From a virus: a DNA stretch of 36,505 bases. The stretch covers positions 1 through 36,505 of the IMG/VR virus record IMGVR_UViG_3300044530_001173; one strand, given 5' to 3'. The notes beneath the pieces are model-generated. The model had not been told where the DNA came from. It saw only the letters and a list, made by a program, of their open reading frames with translations, and ran no database searches. The translations under genes were made by a program, and so were the position numbers. Positions 16,323 to 24,547 of the stretch are shown one piece after another (the stretch's first letter is position 1; each line of letters begins with the position of its first letter).

Positions 16323-17717
16323 TTAAGCGGTAGGGAAATCAGGTATTATATCTTGACTTTGTTTATCAGGAATATTCATTACATACTCATTTTTCCAACC
16401 GTTGTACATTTTATTTAAATCGATTGAATATTTAATTTTATTTTTTTCAGGATATCGTGTAGGTTTGATAATATCAATAGTCGTGTAGTAACTAAATAAC
16501 CAATAAAATGATGCATTATTATACGTATTGACATATATTGGCAAAAAATCTTTCTTAGACTCTACCGAATTCAAACTTTCACACGTTTCATCAAGAATTA
16601 AAATTCCATTCTCAATTTTTGTTCCACATCCATCATAACCAATCATAATTGTATAATCGTACAAACATTGTTTAAAACTATCAATAAATTTGTTTAAATT
16701 TGAATTAATTTTAAGTCCTTTTTTTGAAAGTGTGTCAAACAAAACTTTAAATCTCGTAAATTGTTCCTGTTTATCAACCCTATAATCTATTTGGGTATCA
16801 GAATCAGGGTCAGGAAAAATTTTATCAAAGTCTAAAAATGATGAGGACGAATTAGATGATGATAAACTATGTGGATATTCTGATTTTTTATTTGAACTTA
16901 TTATCCCATTATCTGAAGAGTGGAATTTAATTCCATTTTCATTAAAATATCCGTCAACTAAATGACCAATTTCATGTAAAACAGATTCTTCCCATATTCC
17001 GGGATTGTCTAACTTATAACCCTCACCAAAGAGATAGTCAGAAAAGGTACATATATATACAATTCCATCAACTAATGATGGATAAACATACATCATTGTA
17101 TTAGGGTTTTTTTCATTGTAGTTAAAATCTAATTTGAATGATATAGATGGTAAATATGTACTAATTAGATTATCAATCTCGTGTTTTACTTTATCCTCAC
17201 TAACAGGAACTCCATTTTTTTTTGATATTGTAATTATTTTATTAATAATTTCAGGTTTTGATTTATAATCAAAATATTTTTTAAAAAAATTAATGCTTTT
17301 ATTTAAAAAATTTGATTTAGCGTATTGTGTAGGGTTTAAATTTTTTATTTTTTGTTGAACCCATTTTTGAAATAAACTATTTTGAGATGTATAATATTCC
17401 TTATATGGTATTTCTTGAGCATATTTAATTTTTAGTGATTCAAAATCTTTTTTTATTTTTGCATTAGCTAGTTCTATATCACGTTTTAATTTTAAATCAG
17501 GGTTGTCTTCAATTGTTTTTTTTGATATTTGTCGAGTGTTGTTTTGTTGGAATTGCCCACCCGCACCCAAATAATCTGATTTAGGCATATAATCAGATTG
17601 ATTAATTTTTCTAACATCAAATGGTGGGTCTTGTTCCGAAATTAAAGGTTTAACATCACCAATGGTAGATTCCATTAAATTGAAAAATCTTTTTCTATAA
17701 TTTTCAATATTGTTCAT
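16323..17717 (-). CDS. tagged HExxH zinc metallopeptidase
   Basis: The start is placed at the ATG ending at 17717 (MNNIENYRKRFFNLMESTIG), 7 bases after TATTTAT. The 464 residues open with the tag class ending VKPLISEQ (cut candidate at about residue 28). SVLHEIGHLVDGYF places an HExxH zinc site at 248-252, the typical metzincin or gluzincin helix. The third ligand is not certain. FLDFDKIFPDPDSDT and Ser-rich text follow. It could degrade a host or virion protein after delivery (inference). Confidence 0.82.
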   Translation of the reverse strand: MNNIENYRKRFFNLMESTIGDVKPLISEQDPPFDVRKINQSDYMPKSDYLGAGGQFQQNNTRQISKKTIEDNPDLKLKRDIELANAKIKKDFESLKIKYAQEIPYKEYYTSQNSLFQKWVQQKIKNLNPTQYAKSNFLNKSINFFKKYFDYKSKPEIINKIITISKKNGVPVSEDKVKHEIDNLISTYLPSISFKLDFNYNEKNPNTMMYVYPSLVDGIVYICTFSDYLFGEGYKLDNPGIWEESVLHEIGHLVDGYFNENGIKFHSSDNGIISSNKKSEYPHSLSSSNSSSSFLDFDKIFPDPDSDTQIDYRVDKQEQFTRFKVLFDTLSKKGLKINSNLNKFIDSFKQCLYDYTIMIGYDGCGTKIENGILILDETCESLNSVESKKDFLPIYVNTYNNASFYWLFSYYTTIDIIKPTRYPEKNKIKYSIDLNKMYNGWKNEYVMNIPDKQSQDIIPDFPTA

Positions 17718-17742
17718 ATTAATAAATACATTGTAAAACAAA

Positions 17743-17765
17743 AAACCCCACTCGTGGTGGGGTTT
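17743..17765. terminator. hairpin terminator
   Basis: AAACCCCAC pairs with GTGGGGTTT across a 5-base loop. It lies downstream of the gene at 17786 and just upstream of the tagged peptidase gene. Confidence 0.75.
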
Positions 17766-17785
17766 AAATATTCTTGTAAAAAAAA

Positions 17786-18163
17786 TTATAAATATTTTTT
17801 AATTACATTAACCTTAAATGGTCCCAAAGGATTTGGGAAGTTTTCTTTTACTTGAGAAGGGTAACTGTATTCTAAAAAATATACTTTTTCACCATCAGTT
17901 ATAAATCTTATTGGTGCTGGACCTTTATTTACGTTTTCAAAAAATACTATCATATCAGGTTCATAGTTAAAGAATTTTGTAGCTTCTTTAATTTCTCCAT
18001 ACATTTTTTGGTCTGTAAAAGCAAAATCTCTCCAATTTTGTTTCATTTTATAACCTTTTTTTCTTAACTCATCGTAAAAACCAGGATTTTGTGGTTGCTC
18101 AAGAATTACTCTTTTAACCAATCTTACTAAATCTGACTCAGTTAATCTTACTACTTTTTTCAT
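17786..18163 (-). CDS. tagged hypothetical protein
   Basis: The product has 125 residues with the most typical tag, MKKVVRLTESDLVRLVKRVI followed by LEQ. The body has FFENVNKGPAPIRFITDG and FLEYSYPSQVKENF and no recognised domain. TATTTATAATAAAAC lies 15 bases upstream of ATG, and its own terminator follows, so it is monocistronic. Confidence 0.75.
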   Translation of the reverse strand: MKKVVRLTESDLVRLVKRVILEQPQNPGFYDELRKKGYKMKQNWRDFAFTDQKMYGEIKEATKFFNYEPDMIVFFENVNKGPAPIRFITDGEKVYFLEYSYPSQVKENFPNPLGPFKVNVIKKYL

Positions 18164-18202
18164 GATAATGTTTTATTATAAATACATTATAAAACAAAAA
18201 AA

Positions 18203-18706
18203 TTACTCTTCTTCGTCAAGATATCTACCAAGATTAACAGGTTCCACAAATGTTCCCTCAAGTTCGGACATTTCTTTCTTATACTCCTCTAAAGTTTCAA
18301 CTGAATAGATGGGAGCAAATAATGGACGACGATTAAATGGAACATTATCTCGGTTTTCCCATTCCTCCAATTCTTTTTCTATATTAGGAATTTGTCGTTT
18401 TACATATGAATATTTGTACCATTTCTCGTAGTCCTCACGTGTGGGAACGAATTTAACGTCACCATAGTTATAAATATTCAAATCAGGGTTGTTTGTGTAA
18501 ACATTAAGAATACCCTCATCACCATCATACTGATTACATAACTCTTGAAGAGTATATGGGTTTGTTATACCTTTATCTTCCCAACTTCTTCCATAGGAAT
18601 GAATTTTACAGATATAAAAATATCCGTCTTCAAAAGAATAGATTTCACTATTAATCTTGTCTTTCAATTCAACAAGTTGTTCTATTGTGTAATTAGATAA
18701 ATCCAT
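18203..18706 (-). CDS. hypothetical protein behind a host-type promoter
   Basis: The start is placed at the ATG ending at 18706 (MDLSNYTIEQLVELKDKINS); the longer reading MFYICP is the promoter. The 167 residues are rich in Tyr and Glu with a central helix QIPNIEKELEEWENRD. It is untagged and no family is recognised. Confidence 0.7.
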   Translation of the reverse strand: MDLSNYTIEQLVELKDKINSEIYSFEDGYFYICKIHSYGRSWEDKGITNPYTLQELCNQYDGDEGILNVYTNNPDLNIYNYGDVKFVPTREDYEKWYKYSYVKRQIPNIEKELEEWENRDNVPFNRRPLFAPIYSVETLEEYKKEMSELEGTFVEPVNLGRYLDEEE

Positions 18707-18710
18707 GGGA

Positions 18711-18742
18711 CAAATATAAAACAAAAAACCCCATCAAACAAA
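18711..18742 (-). promoter_or_regulatory. TTTG-N20-TATATTTG promoter, 4 bases before ATG
   Basis: On the minus strand TTTG (18739-18742), 20 bases, TATATTTG (18711-18718), four bases, ATG at 18706. The -33 element sits inside the loop of the upstream terminator. Confidence 0.7.
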
Positions 18743-18755
18743 TGAATGGGGTTTT
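18725..18755. terminator. hairpin terminator overlapping a promoter
   Basis: AAAACCCCAT pairs with ATGGGGTTTT across an 11-base loop, after the stop of the tagged gene at 18775. Confidence 0.7.
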
Positions 18756-18774
18756 AAAATTATAATATTTATTT

Positions 18775-19191
18775 TTACATTTGATTTCTTAGTTTATCTT
18801 CAAGACCTCTTAAATCGTCTCTTTTTGTTGTATAAACTCCGAATCCTTTATCATCGTCTTGATTCGCTCCGAAACCTTTTTTCAATTTACTCAATATCAA
18901 ATTTCCAACAACTTCAGGTTTTTCCATGATAAAATTAGCCAAGTCAATTAATTCATCATTTCCTTTTTCTGAAAATTCAAAACTAGACAAGATATCATCA
19001 AGTATTCTATTAATTTGTCTCGATTCTGTTTTAGTTGCAGTTTCGTCCTCTTTTAAAAATAATTTTACATCTCCCGACTTGGTGTTAATCAATTTTGAAA
19101 AGTTTTCTGTAACAACATTCATTCCCCCTGTATGTTGACCACGTATGGAGTTCTTTTCTTCCTCCGTTAAGTTATTTAATAAATGTTTCAT
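18775..19191 (-). CDS. tagged helical protein, TEEEKNSIR class
   Basis: The product has 138 residues. MKHLLNNLTEEEKNSIRGQH is a distinct tag class in which LTE is followed by EEKNSIR. The rest is helical and charged (DDILSSFEFSEKGNDELIDLANF). TATTTATAG lies about 20 bases upstream. The function is unknown. Confidence 0.7.
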   Translation of the reverse strand: MKHLLNNLTEEEKNSIRGQHTGGMNVVTENFSKLINTKSGDVKLFLKEDETATKTESRQINRILDDILSSFEFSEKGNDELIDLANFIMEKPEVVGNLILSKLKKGFGANQDDDKGFGVYTTKRDDLRGLEDKLRNQM

Positions 19192-19226
19192 AATTTGTTT
19201 GTTTACTATAAATATATCGTTAAATA

Positions 19227-19252
19227 AAAAACCCCACTTTGTGGGTAGGGTT
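19227..19252. terminator. imperfect hairpin terminator
   Basis: CCCAC pairs with GTGGG across TTT, within AAAAACCCCAC...GGGTAGGGTT. It lies downstream of the gene at 19275. Confidence 0.5.
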
Positions 19253-19274
19253 AATATAATATTAAAAATTATAA

Positions 19275-19751
19275 TTATGGAATAAGTAAAGTAGAAACTT
19301 TAGGTAAATTTAATTTTGATAAGATTGGTAACCCAACAATCAATCCTAAAATTGCAACCATCTCCGAAAGTATCAGTCTTCTTTCTTCTTTTGTAAAAAC
19401 TTTACCAGTTGTTTCTAACTCTTCTAACTTTTTATTCAATAATTCGGCTCTTCGTTTTAAGTTATTTATTTGTTTTTCATCAATCTTACCTTTAACTTTA
19501 TCAATTGTTCGATTAATTAATAACCTCAGTTTGTTTTTCATAGAAATTAAAGTTGTTTTTATTTGTTCTTTTTTTTCTTCAAAATTTTCTTTTCTAACCA
19601 TAGAAATTTGGTCACGGAATTGCTCAATGTCCTTTTTTAACATGTATTTTTCATCTTCTGAAAACAATCCGTCATCTGGTACTTGTTCAGAAATTACTCT
19701 TTTAACTAATCTTATCAAATCTGATTCTGTTAATCTTATAACTTTTTTCAT
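19275..19751 (-). CDS. tagged coiled-coil protein with C-terminal membrane segment
   Basis: The product has 158 residues. The tag MKKVIRLTESDLIRLVKRVI is followed by SEQ. Residues about 35-125 are a long charged helix with coiled-coil spacing (IEQFRDQISMVRKENFEEKK to NNLKRRAELLNKKLEELE). A hydrophobic segment (MVAILGLIVGLPILSKL) at about 131-147 could anchor or insert in a membrane. TATTTATATATAAA lies upstream. The role is unknown. Confidence 0.75.
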   Translation of the reverse strand: MKKVIRLTESDLIRLVKRVISEQVPDDGLFSEDEKYMLKKDIEQFRDQISMVRKENFEEKKEQIKTTLISMKNKLRLLINRTIDKVKGKIDEKQINNLKRRAELLNKKLEELETTGKVFTKEERRLILSEMVAILGLIVGLPILSKLNLPKVSTLLIP

Positions 19752-19785
19752 AATATTTTAATTTATATATAAATATATCAACTTT

Positions 19786-20097
19786 TTAAAATTCCATGTT
19801 AATTCTCTTAATTTCTATTCCAAACTTATCGGAATAATATTTTTCAATACCTTCACCCACCGAATTTCCAAATAAAACACGCATCTTTTCAAAAAAAGAA
19901 TAATCAATCCATAATGTCCCGTGATTATTTCTGTGGGCAATTCTTACAGAGTGACCATTACTATCAACGTCTCTCCTACTAAAGAAATGAATATACCCAT
20001 CATCTTTGTCAATGTTCATTTCAACATCACCATAGGTAGCATCCATGTACTTCTTAATAACCTCATTTAACTTACTTTCGGTAATAATATACTTCAT
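19786..20097 (-). CDS. MKYxITES-family small protein
   Basis: The product has 103 residues. MKYIITESKLNEVIKKYMDA is followed by a beta segment and GTLWIDYSFFEKMRVLFGNS, then IEKYYSDKFGI. This is the layout of the large MKYLITES paralogue family at 28.7-34.9 kb and of the array-gene N-domains (GTLWWRYDFF). TATTTATTGTA lies 6 bases upstream. The function is unknown. Confidence 0.75.
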   Translation of the reverse strand: MKYIITESKLNEVIKKYMDATYGDVEMNIDKDDGYIHFFSRRDVDSNGHSVRIAHRNNHGTLWIDYSFFEKMRVLFGNSVGEGIEKYYSDKFGIEIKRINMEF

Positions 20098-20124
20098 ATT
20101 ACAATAAATACCTTATAAATAAAA

Positions 20125-20147
20125 AACCCCTCTTTATAGGAGGGGTT
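20125..20147. terminator. hairpin terminator
   Basis: AACCCCTC pairs with GAGGGGTT across a 7-base loop, downstream of the tagged gene at 20166. Confidence 0.7.
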
Positions 20148-20165
20148 AATCATCTAATAATAAAT

Positions 20166-20471
20166 TTATTTCATTTTTTCCCAAACCGCCTTACAAAAAT
20201 TGGTTTCTCCGATATCAATCTTAATTGCAGTAACATAACCCTTTCCTCTTGCAATGTTACCTGTTTGTGATTGACAAGTCATTTTATCAACACTTGATGG
20301 TGTTTTAATAAGACATATTTGGTTTTCAGGGTCAGTTAAATTTGATTTACACCATGTATCTTCTTCAGCCTTTTTTTCGATAATTGCCTCAGATAATAAT
20401 GGTCTTACATCACCAATGGTTGATTCCATTAAATTGAAAAATCTGTTTTTGTATTGTTCTATATTGTTCAT
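20166..20471 (-). CDS. tagged small Cys-containing protein
   Basis: The start is placed at the ATG ending at 20471 (MNNIEQYKNRFFNLMESTIG), 5 bases after TATTTAT. A longer reading to 20558 crosses the G-rich repeat and is not credible. The 101 residues consist of the tag ending VRPLLSEA and a body with four Cys (TWCKS, NQICL, MTCQS, NFCKA) that could form two disulfides. The function is unknown. Confidence 0.7.
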   Translation of the reverse strand: MNNIEQYKNRFFNLMESTIGDVRPLLSEAIIEKKAEEDTWCKSNLTDPENQICLIKTPSSVDKMTCQSQTGNIARGKGYVTAIKIDIGETNFCKAVWEKMK

Positions 20472-20493
20472 AATAATAAATATATCATAAAAT

Positions 20494-20532
20494 AAAAAAG
20501 GGGTAGGGGGGATTGGGACAACGGGAAAAAAA
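20494..20532. repeat. G-rich intergenic repeat, copy 1 of 3
   Basis: AAAAAAGGGGTAGGGGGG then ATTGGGACAACGGG and an A-run. It is nearly identical to the copies at 22055 and 22970, and always lies just upstream of the start region of a minus-strand gene. Confidence 0.8.
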
Positions 20533-20536
20533 TATT

Positions 20537-20848
20537 TTATACAAAAATAACATCCCACACCGCAGTGGAATCTCCGTTTTTGTCTTTAGGAAATAATAAT
20601 GTAAACATGGTTCCAATCTTTTCTTCAATATCTGAACCCTCATCATAAGCGTGATAACTACGACCACCTGTATTTAGTATAATTTGATATACAGGATATG
20701 TATCATTTCTAAATTTCCAATTTTTTGTTTTTATCTCAACATCACCATTAAACCATTCGTATTCAGATAATAAGTTCTCAACATAATCCTTTAAGAAATT
20801 AACTTTCCTCATTTGTAAATTCTGAGACTCGGTGATAATGTATTTCAT
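20537..20848 (-). CDS. tagged hypothetical protein of the MKYxITES class
   Basis: The product has 103 residues, starting MKYIITESQNLQMRKVNFLK. The body includes YPVYQIILNTGGRSYHAYDEG. It lies 13 bases after the stop of the tagged membrane-protein gene at 20862 with no TATTTAT of its own, so it is cotranscribed. Confidence 0.7.
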   Translation of the reverse strand: MKYIITESQNLQMRKVNFLKDYVENLLSEYEWFNGDVEIKTKNWKFRNDTYPVYQIILNTGGRSYHAYDEGSDIEEKIGTMFTLLFPKDKNGDSTAVWDVIFV

Positions 20849-20861
20849 ATTCTACCTAATA

Positions 20862-21569
20862 TTATTTAGCCCTTTTCACCCTTTTTTCAGGAGGTCTTAC
20901 AAATTTAATATTATTTATTTCTTCCCAGTTCTCAATAAATTGTCTTGCAACTGTTTCAGGAATTCGTTTATCCATTAAATGTTTAATTGCGTCTTGAATT
21001 AATGTGTTTCTTGGGTCATCAAAATTTTTCAATTCAGAGTCAACCAATTTAGCCATTCTTGAATCTTTTAATTTTTTAGGTAGTGGTTTAGTACCAATCT
21101 TATGTGGTATTCTTGTTAATAAGTTTGTTCCTACTAATGCGGCGGTAATTATACCAGCAACCATTGCGCTATCAATGTCTTGGTGTTGTGGATTCAAGGT
21201 ATTAATAGTAACCGCTCCTGTCATAAGAGACAATACTGTAGTTGCAAATCGTGTGATTATTTTTGTAAGCTCAAGTTTATTTTTTTCAGCTTCGTTATCA
21301 ACAGTAATACCCCTTCTAGAAAAACCTATTGATTCACTAACCGTATCACCTTCAATAACACTATCAACAACATCTTCAGCAACGTCTTTAAATTCATCTT
21401 CCCCAATAGAGTTATATAGTTTACCAAGAGTTAATAAATCTTCTTTTGATATGTTATTAAGAATTATATTGGTTACCTCGTCAGTTATTTGTTGTTCCTC
21501 GTTTTCACGAATAATACGTTTAACAATTCTTGTCAAATCAGATTCAGTTAATCTTACAATCTTTTTCAT
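20862..21569 (-). CDS. tagged membrane protein
   Basis: The start is placed at the ATG ending at 21569 (MKKIVRLTESDLTRIVKRII); the longer reading MVYIYCN is the TATTTATTGTAAT leader. The 235 residues have an acidic helical N-terminal third, then hydrophobic stretches at about 105-124 (FATTVLSLMTGAVTINTL) and 134-152 (MVAGIITAALVGTNLLTRI), and a basic end PPEKRVKRAK. Two TM segments suggest a membrane-inserting delivered protein (inference). Confidence 0.78.
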   Translation of the reverse strand: MKKIVRLTESDLTRIVKRIIRENEEQQITDEVTNIILNNISKEDLLTLGKLYNSIGEDEFKDVAEDVVDSVIEGDTVSESIGFSRRGITVDNEAEKNKLELTKIITRFATTVLSLMTGAVTINTLNPQHQDIDSAMVAGIITAALVGTNLLTRIPHKIGTKPLPKKLKDSRMAKLVDSELKNFDDPRNTLIQDAIKHLMDKRIPETVARQFIENWEEINNIKFVRPPEKRVKRAK

Positions 21570-21596
21570 ATTACAATAAATATATACCAAATAAAA

Positions 21597-21618
21597 AACC
21601 CCTCACATCGGAGGGGTT
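21597..21618. terminator. hairpin terminator
   Basis: AACCCCTC pairs with GAGGGGTT across a 6-base loop, downstream of the gene at 21642. Confidence 0.75.
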
Positions 21619-21641
21619 GTATAATTTAATATTGTTTTACA

Positions 21642-22022
21642 TCACCAACGTCTTGGATTAAACCATCCGAGATGTCTACCGGTTTCCTTAAAGCTTTGAC
21701 GATTATCATCTTCTTCTTCATCTTCTTTACCAAGAAGGACATAATTCAACTCGTCAAGAACTGTATATTTATCAACCTCCTCATCATTAACATTCAAAAA
21801 GATATCACGTCCAAGATATTTCATCAACGGGGTACCTCCTTCAACATGCTCATTATATAACTCAATAATACTCTGTGGTGAAGCCGTTTCACCAACTTTA
21901 TTTCTAACACCCTTAAATCCGGCAGATATGAAAATATCTTTTTCTTCATACCTATTTTCCTTAACAACTCTTTTAACTATTTTAACCAAATCTGATTCAG
22001 TTAATGTTATAACTTTTTTCAT
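21642..22022 (-). CDS. tagged acidic hypothetical protein
   Basis: The product has 126 residues; MKKVITLTESDLVKIVKRVV then KEN form the tag. An acidic run GKEDEEEDDNRQ precedes HLGWFNPRRW. No domain is recognised. TATTTATTATAAAATATT lies upstream; the G-rich repeat copy 2 lies beyond it. Confidence 0.72.
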   Translation of the reverse strand: MKKVITLTESDLVKIVKRVVKENRYEEKDIFISAGFKGVRNKVGETASPQSIIELYNEHVEGGTPLMKYLGRDIFLNVNDEEVDKYTVLDELNYVLLGKEDEEEDDNRQSFKETGRHLGWFNPRRW

Positions 22023-22054
22023 ATTAATATTTTATAATAAATACATCCCAAAAC

Positions 22055-22093
22055 AAAAAAGGGGGTAGGGGGATTGGAACAACGGAAAAAAAA
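22055..22093. repeat. G-rich intergenic repeat, copy 2 of 3
   Basis: AAAAAAGGGGGTAGGGGG then ATTGGAACAACGG and an A-run. It lies between the divergent starts at 22022 and 22113. Confidence 0.85.
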
Positions 22094-22112
22094 TTTTAAA
22101 ATATTTATATAT

Positions 22113-22484
22113 ATGAACCTACATGAAAGCATCCAAAGAATTAAAGTATTAATGGAATCTAAGTCAGAATTTAATTATGCTGACAAAAATGATTTAAATA
22201 TCGTTAGAGAAGATAACTACCTTAACAAGTACTATGAAAATATAGATATGTTAGAAACTGAAGATGGAGATGTTTATTTAAAACATGAAGATTTCCATAA
22301 TAATTTCATTAAGTTAGATGATTTAATCAGAGACTACAGATGGAGCTCATATGGTCCACAATACGAGGACGAAATAAAATTGGCCATCGGTATACACAAA
22401 GAAGAAAAAGAATTTATTACTAACTTTCTGTTAGGAACAAAATACGAATATCTAATTCCACATATTCTTAAGCAAAAACCTTAA
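22113..22484 (+). CDS. tagged hypothetical protein, MNLxESI class
   Basis: The start is placed at ATG 22113 (MNLHESIQRIKVLMESKSE), 6 bases after TATTTAT; the longer reading from 22074 runs through the repeat. The 123 residues are acidic, with DVYLKHEDFHNNFIKLDDLI. LME at residues 13-15 is the candidate cut site. No domain is recognised. Confidence 0.7.
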   Translation: MNLHESIQRIKVLMESKSEFNYADKNDLNIVREDNYLNKYYENIDMLETEDGDVYLKHEDFHNNFIKLDDLIRDYRWSSYGPQYEDEIKLAIGIHKEEKEFITNFLLGTKYEYLIPHILKQKP

Positions 22485-22490
22485 AAATTT

Positions 22491-22955
22491 TTATAAATTC
22501 ACAACAAGGTCATCCATTCCTTCAATAATAATTCCACATTCAGAGTAGAACTCATAATTACATTTGCCAGTGTTTTTGGCTCTAATCGTAATTAGAGAAT
22601 GTTCATCTTCGGATAAAGAAACAGTAGAGGCATATTTTTTACATAACAACACAAAATCATTCAAACTAATCTCAGGATTATTACTTAACTCTTCCATAAT
22701 ATATCCCATAGCAATCTTTCGGGGAATGTAGTGGTCCTTTACAACTTTAACCCCATTAACCTTTGCTCCATTTGAGGATAAACCTGTTTCCCAAAACTTG
22801 GTATTGGTTAAATCAAATAATGGGTTTCGGTTTCTAGACAAGAACATATCATACAATTCATCATTGTCCTTAACTTCCAAATATCGTGGGATAAGACATA
22901 CAAAATCTTTTAATGTCTCATTACACTTAACCAATTGTTTATTTGTTAATTTCAT
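22491..22955 (-). CDS. hypothetical protein behind a host-type promoter
   Basis: The start is placed at the ATG ending at 22955 (MKLTNKQLVKCNETLKDFV), because the longer reading (FYYICN) is the promoter TATATTTG (22960-22967) plus CAAT. The 154 residues include VVKDHYIPRKIAMGYIMEEL. No family is recognised. It is untagged. Confidence 0.68.
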   Translation of the reverse strand: MKLTNKQLVKCNETLKDFVCLIPRYLEVKDNDELYDMFLSRNRNPLFDLTNTKFWETGLSSNGAKVNGVKVVKDHYIPRKIAMGYIMEELSNNPEISLNDFVLLCKKYASTVSLSEDEHSLITIRAKNTGKCNYEFYSECGIIIEGMDDLVVNL

Positions 22956-22969
22956 ATTGCAAATATAAT

Positions 22970-23009
22970 AAAAAAGGGGGTAGGGGGATTGGAACAACGG
23001 AAAAAAAAA
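22970..23009. repeat. G-rich intergenic repeat, copy 3 of 3
   Basis: AAAAAAGGGGGTAGGGGG then ATTGGAACAACGG and an A-run. It ends exactly at the stop of the HNH gene and sits just upstream of the TATATTTG of the next gene. Confidence 0.85.
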
Positions 23010-23492
23010 TTATTTTTTCACATAATCCAATTTATTACTTTTATCCCGATTATCCTTTTTCCATAAGGGCTGTATATTCATATAATGAGAATTTTTCTCA
23101 TACTCATTCTGATTCTCAGATTTACCTAAAGGAAATATATGGTCGGTCTCCCACTCCCTATAGTTATCCCAATTCATCCCATCAACAAATTGTTTCTCCA
23201 AATGTTCCTTCAATACAATGGCGTCGCATCCAATAATATCCTCATACGTTTTTTCACTTGACTTTGTATAATCATATTTCCTAAAGTCCTCTTTGATTCT
23301 ACCCTTTAAGGTTAACAGGATTTTATAATGGGGTTCAATTTCCTTTCTTTTCTTCCGTATCTCAACTCTAGATTTTTTGGCACATTCTTTACATTTAGAA
23401 GATACTTTATTTTTAGCAAAATAATATTCCGACCTAGGTTTGTTTTCACCACATACATAACAAACTTTTAATTCATCCAATCTATGACCCAT
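23010..23492 (-). CDS. HNH endonuclease
   Basis: The product has 160 residues. C11, C14, C34 and C37 (CYVCGENKP ... CKECAKK) form a zinc-finger-like knuckle. The HNH core is WETDHIFPLG (D117-H118), HYMNIQPLWKKDNRDKSNK (N139 and the final N/K). This family of free-standing HNH nucleases is common in phages as homing or packaging-linked nucleases. It is downstream of the gene at 23498 (5-base gap), thus in an operon from the 23998 start. Confidence 0.88.
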   Translation of the reverse strand: MGHRLDELKVCYVCGENKPRSEYYFAKNKVSSKCKECAKKSRVEIRKKRKEIEPHYKILLTLKGRIKEDFRKYDYTKSSEKTYEDIIGCDAIVLKEHLEKQFVDGMNWDNYREWETDHIFPLGKSENQNEYEKNSHYMNIQPLWKKDNRDKSNKLDYVKK

Positions 23493-23497
23493 AAAAA

Positions 23498-23998
23498 TTA
23501 TTTTTTCCCAAAGATATTCATAAACTCTTTCTCGTAATCACGTCTCTCAACCTTAACAGTATTTACATGAAACTTAACAAACTTAACGTCAGTATATATC
23601 ATAGGAAATGACATGTTGATTTTATCACCCAACTTCTCAGGAGATAATACCTCACTTGAATCCCAATTGTATCTAACATCAACATATACCAAATACGTTG
23701 GGGTAGATTCAAAACTATCAACAGTATATGTAAATTTAGTTTCAAACTTATTAATAACAATTGAATTAATACCAGGTAAACTCTTCTTAAGGACCTTGAA
23801 TAATAATTCAGGAAAAACAAATTCACCATCCTTATTATACGTTCTGTTGTTCATTGAAGAACCACGATAATCACCATCAAGATACGGATTAACAGTTATT
23901 CCTCCATTAGTTACACGATAATTACCATAATCCCTTGTTAACAAAACATTATCTCCTAAAATATTCATCACACTAATATTTTCTTCTTCAGGTTCCAT
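23498..23998 (-). CDS. hypothetical protein upstream of HNH gene
   Basis: The product has 166 residues, starting MEPEEENISVMNILGDNVLL. Beta-rich, with ETKFTYTVDSFESTPTYLVY and a basic end EFMNIFGKK. There is no recognised domain and no tag. Its promoter is TTTG-N20-TATCTTTG, 14 bases before ATG. Confidence 0.68.
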   Translation of the reverse strand: MEPEEENISVMNILGDNVLLTRDYGNYRVTNGGITVNPYLDGDYRGSSMNNRTYNKDGEFVFPELLFKVLKKSLPGINSIVINKFETKFTYTVDSFESTPTYLVYVDVRYNWDSSEVLSPEKLGDKINMSFPMIYTDVKFVKFHVNTVKVERRDYEKEFMNIFGKK

Positions 23999-24012
23999 AT
24001 ATATTTTTTTTA

Positions 24013-24044
24013 CAAAGATAAAACAATAATACTAATTTACCAAA
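24013..24044 (-). promoter_or_regulatory. TTTG-N20-TATCTTTG promoter
   Basis: On the minus strand TTTG at 24041-24044 and TATCTTTG at 24013-24020 precede the ATG at 23998. Confidence 0.7.
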
Positions 24045-24047
24045 AGA

Positions 24048-24290
24048 TTATTTAACATCAGAAAATGAATCCGTATTAATAAACTCAGATTCCAAATGAC
24101 CAATAATATCCCTAAGAGTCTGACCCTGTAACTCAGGGGTTTCCCTACTACGAATAGATAAAGCAAGACCTCCACACAATACAGACATAATATCATCCAT
24201 ATTCATACCCTTCATGGCCATTATGTTATAAAAAAACTTATTGTCCTTTAATGTTACATCCACAGTAACTGATAATCTCTCTTCTTCCAT
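24048..24290 (-). CDS. hypothetical protein, 80 residues
   Basis: MEEERLSVTVDVTLKDNKFF starts an acidic alpha/beta protein with MAMKGMNMDDIMSVLCGGLAL. No family is recognised. Its 3' end lies 4 bases before the next gene's -33 box. An overlapping ORF (24238-24483) in another frame reads GC-rich intergenic text and is rejected. Confidence 0.6.
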   Translation of the reverse strand: MEEERLSVTVDVTLKDNKFFYNIMAMKGMNMDDIMSVLCGGLALSIRSRETPELQGQTLRDIIGHLESEFINTDSFSDVK

Positions 24291-24547
24291 ATATTAATAA
24301 TAAAATAAAAAACCCAATTTTCCAAAAAATTTCCCAAAATTTATTTTTTATATATAGGGAACATTTTAAAACAAAGGGTCGCTTTTCTAAAAAATTTTTC
24401 CAGGATTTTTTTGAGGGGATTATCCCCCCTTCTGACCCAAAAAACCCCCTGTGAAAGGGGGGATACGGGAGGGGGTACCCCATAGGTAGGGGTATAGGAG
24501 GGGGTAGTAGGGGGTGTTGATAACTTTTAATAAGTATCCCCTCCCCT
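24291..24547. other. gene-free GC-rich hairpin cluster
   Basis: No gene is seen in these 257 bases. TATCCCCCCTT (24421-24431) pairs perfectly with AAGGGGGGATA (24455-24465), but the former also pairs locally with GGGGA just before it, and CCCCCT/AGGGGG forms a nested stem, so alternative folds compete. GGGGTACCCC follows at 24472-24481. Four G-runs between 24471 and 24527 form a possible G-quadruplex on the plus strand. Confidence 0.6.

Noticed and set aside
15075-21579. Plus-strand ORFs at 15075, 15775, 18926, 19531, 21004 and 21672.
   Set aside because: Antisense shadows of well-supported minus-strand genes, without upstream motifs.
24238-24483. Minus-strand ORF of 81 residues starting MGYPLPYPPFHRGF.
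   Set aside because: It translates a GC-rich hairpin block and overlaps the gene at 24048 in another frame.
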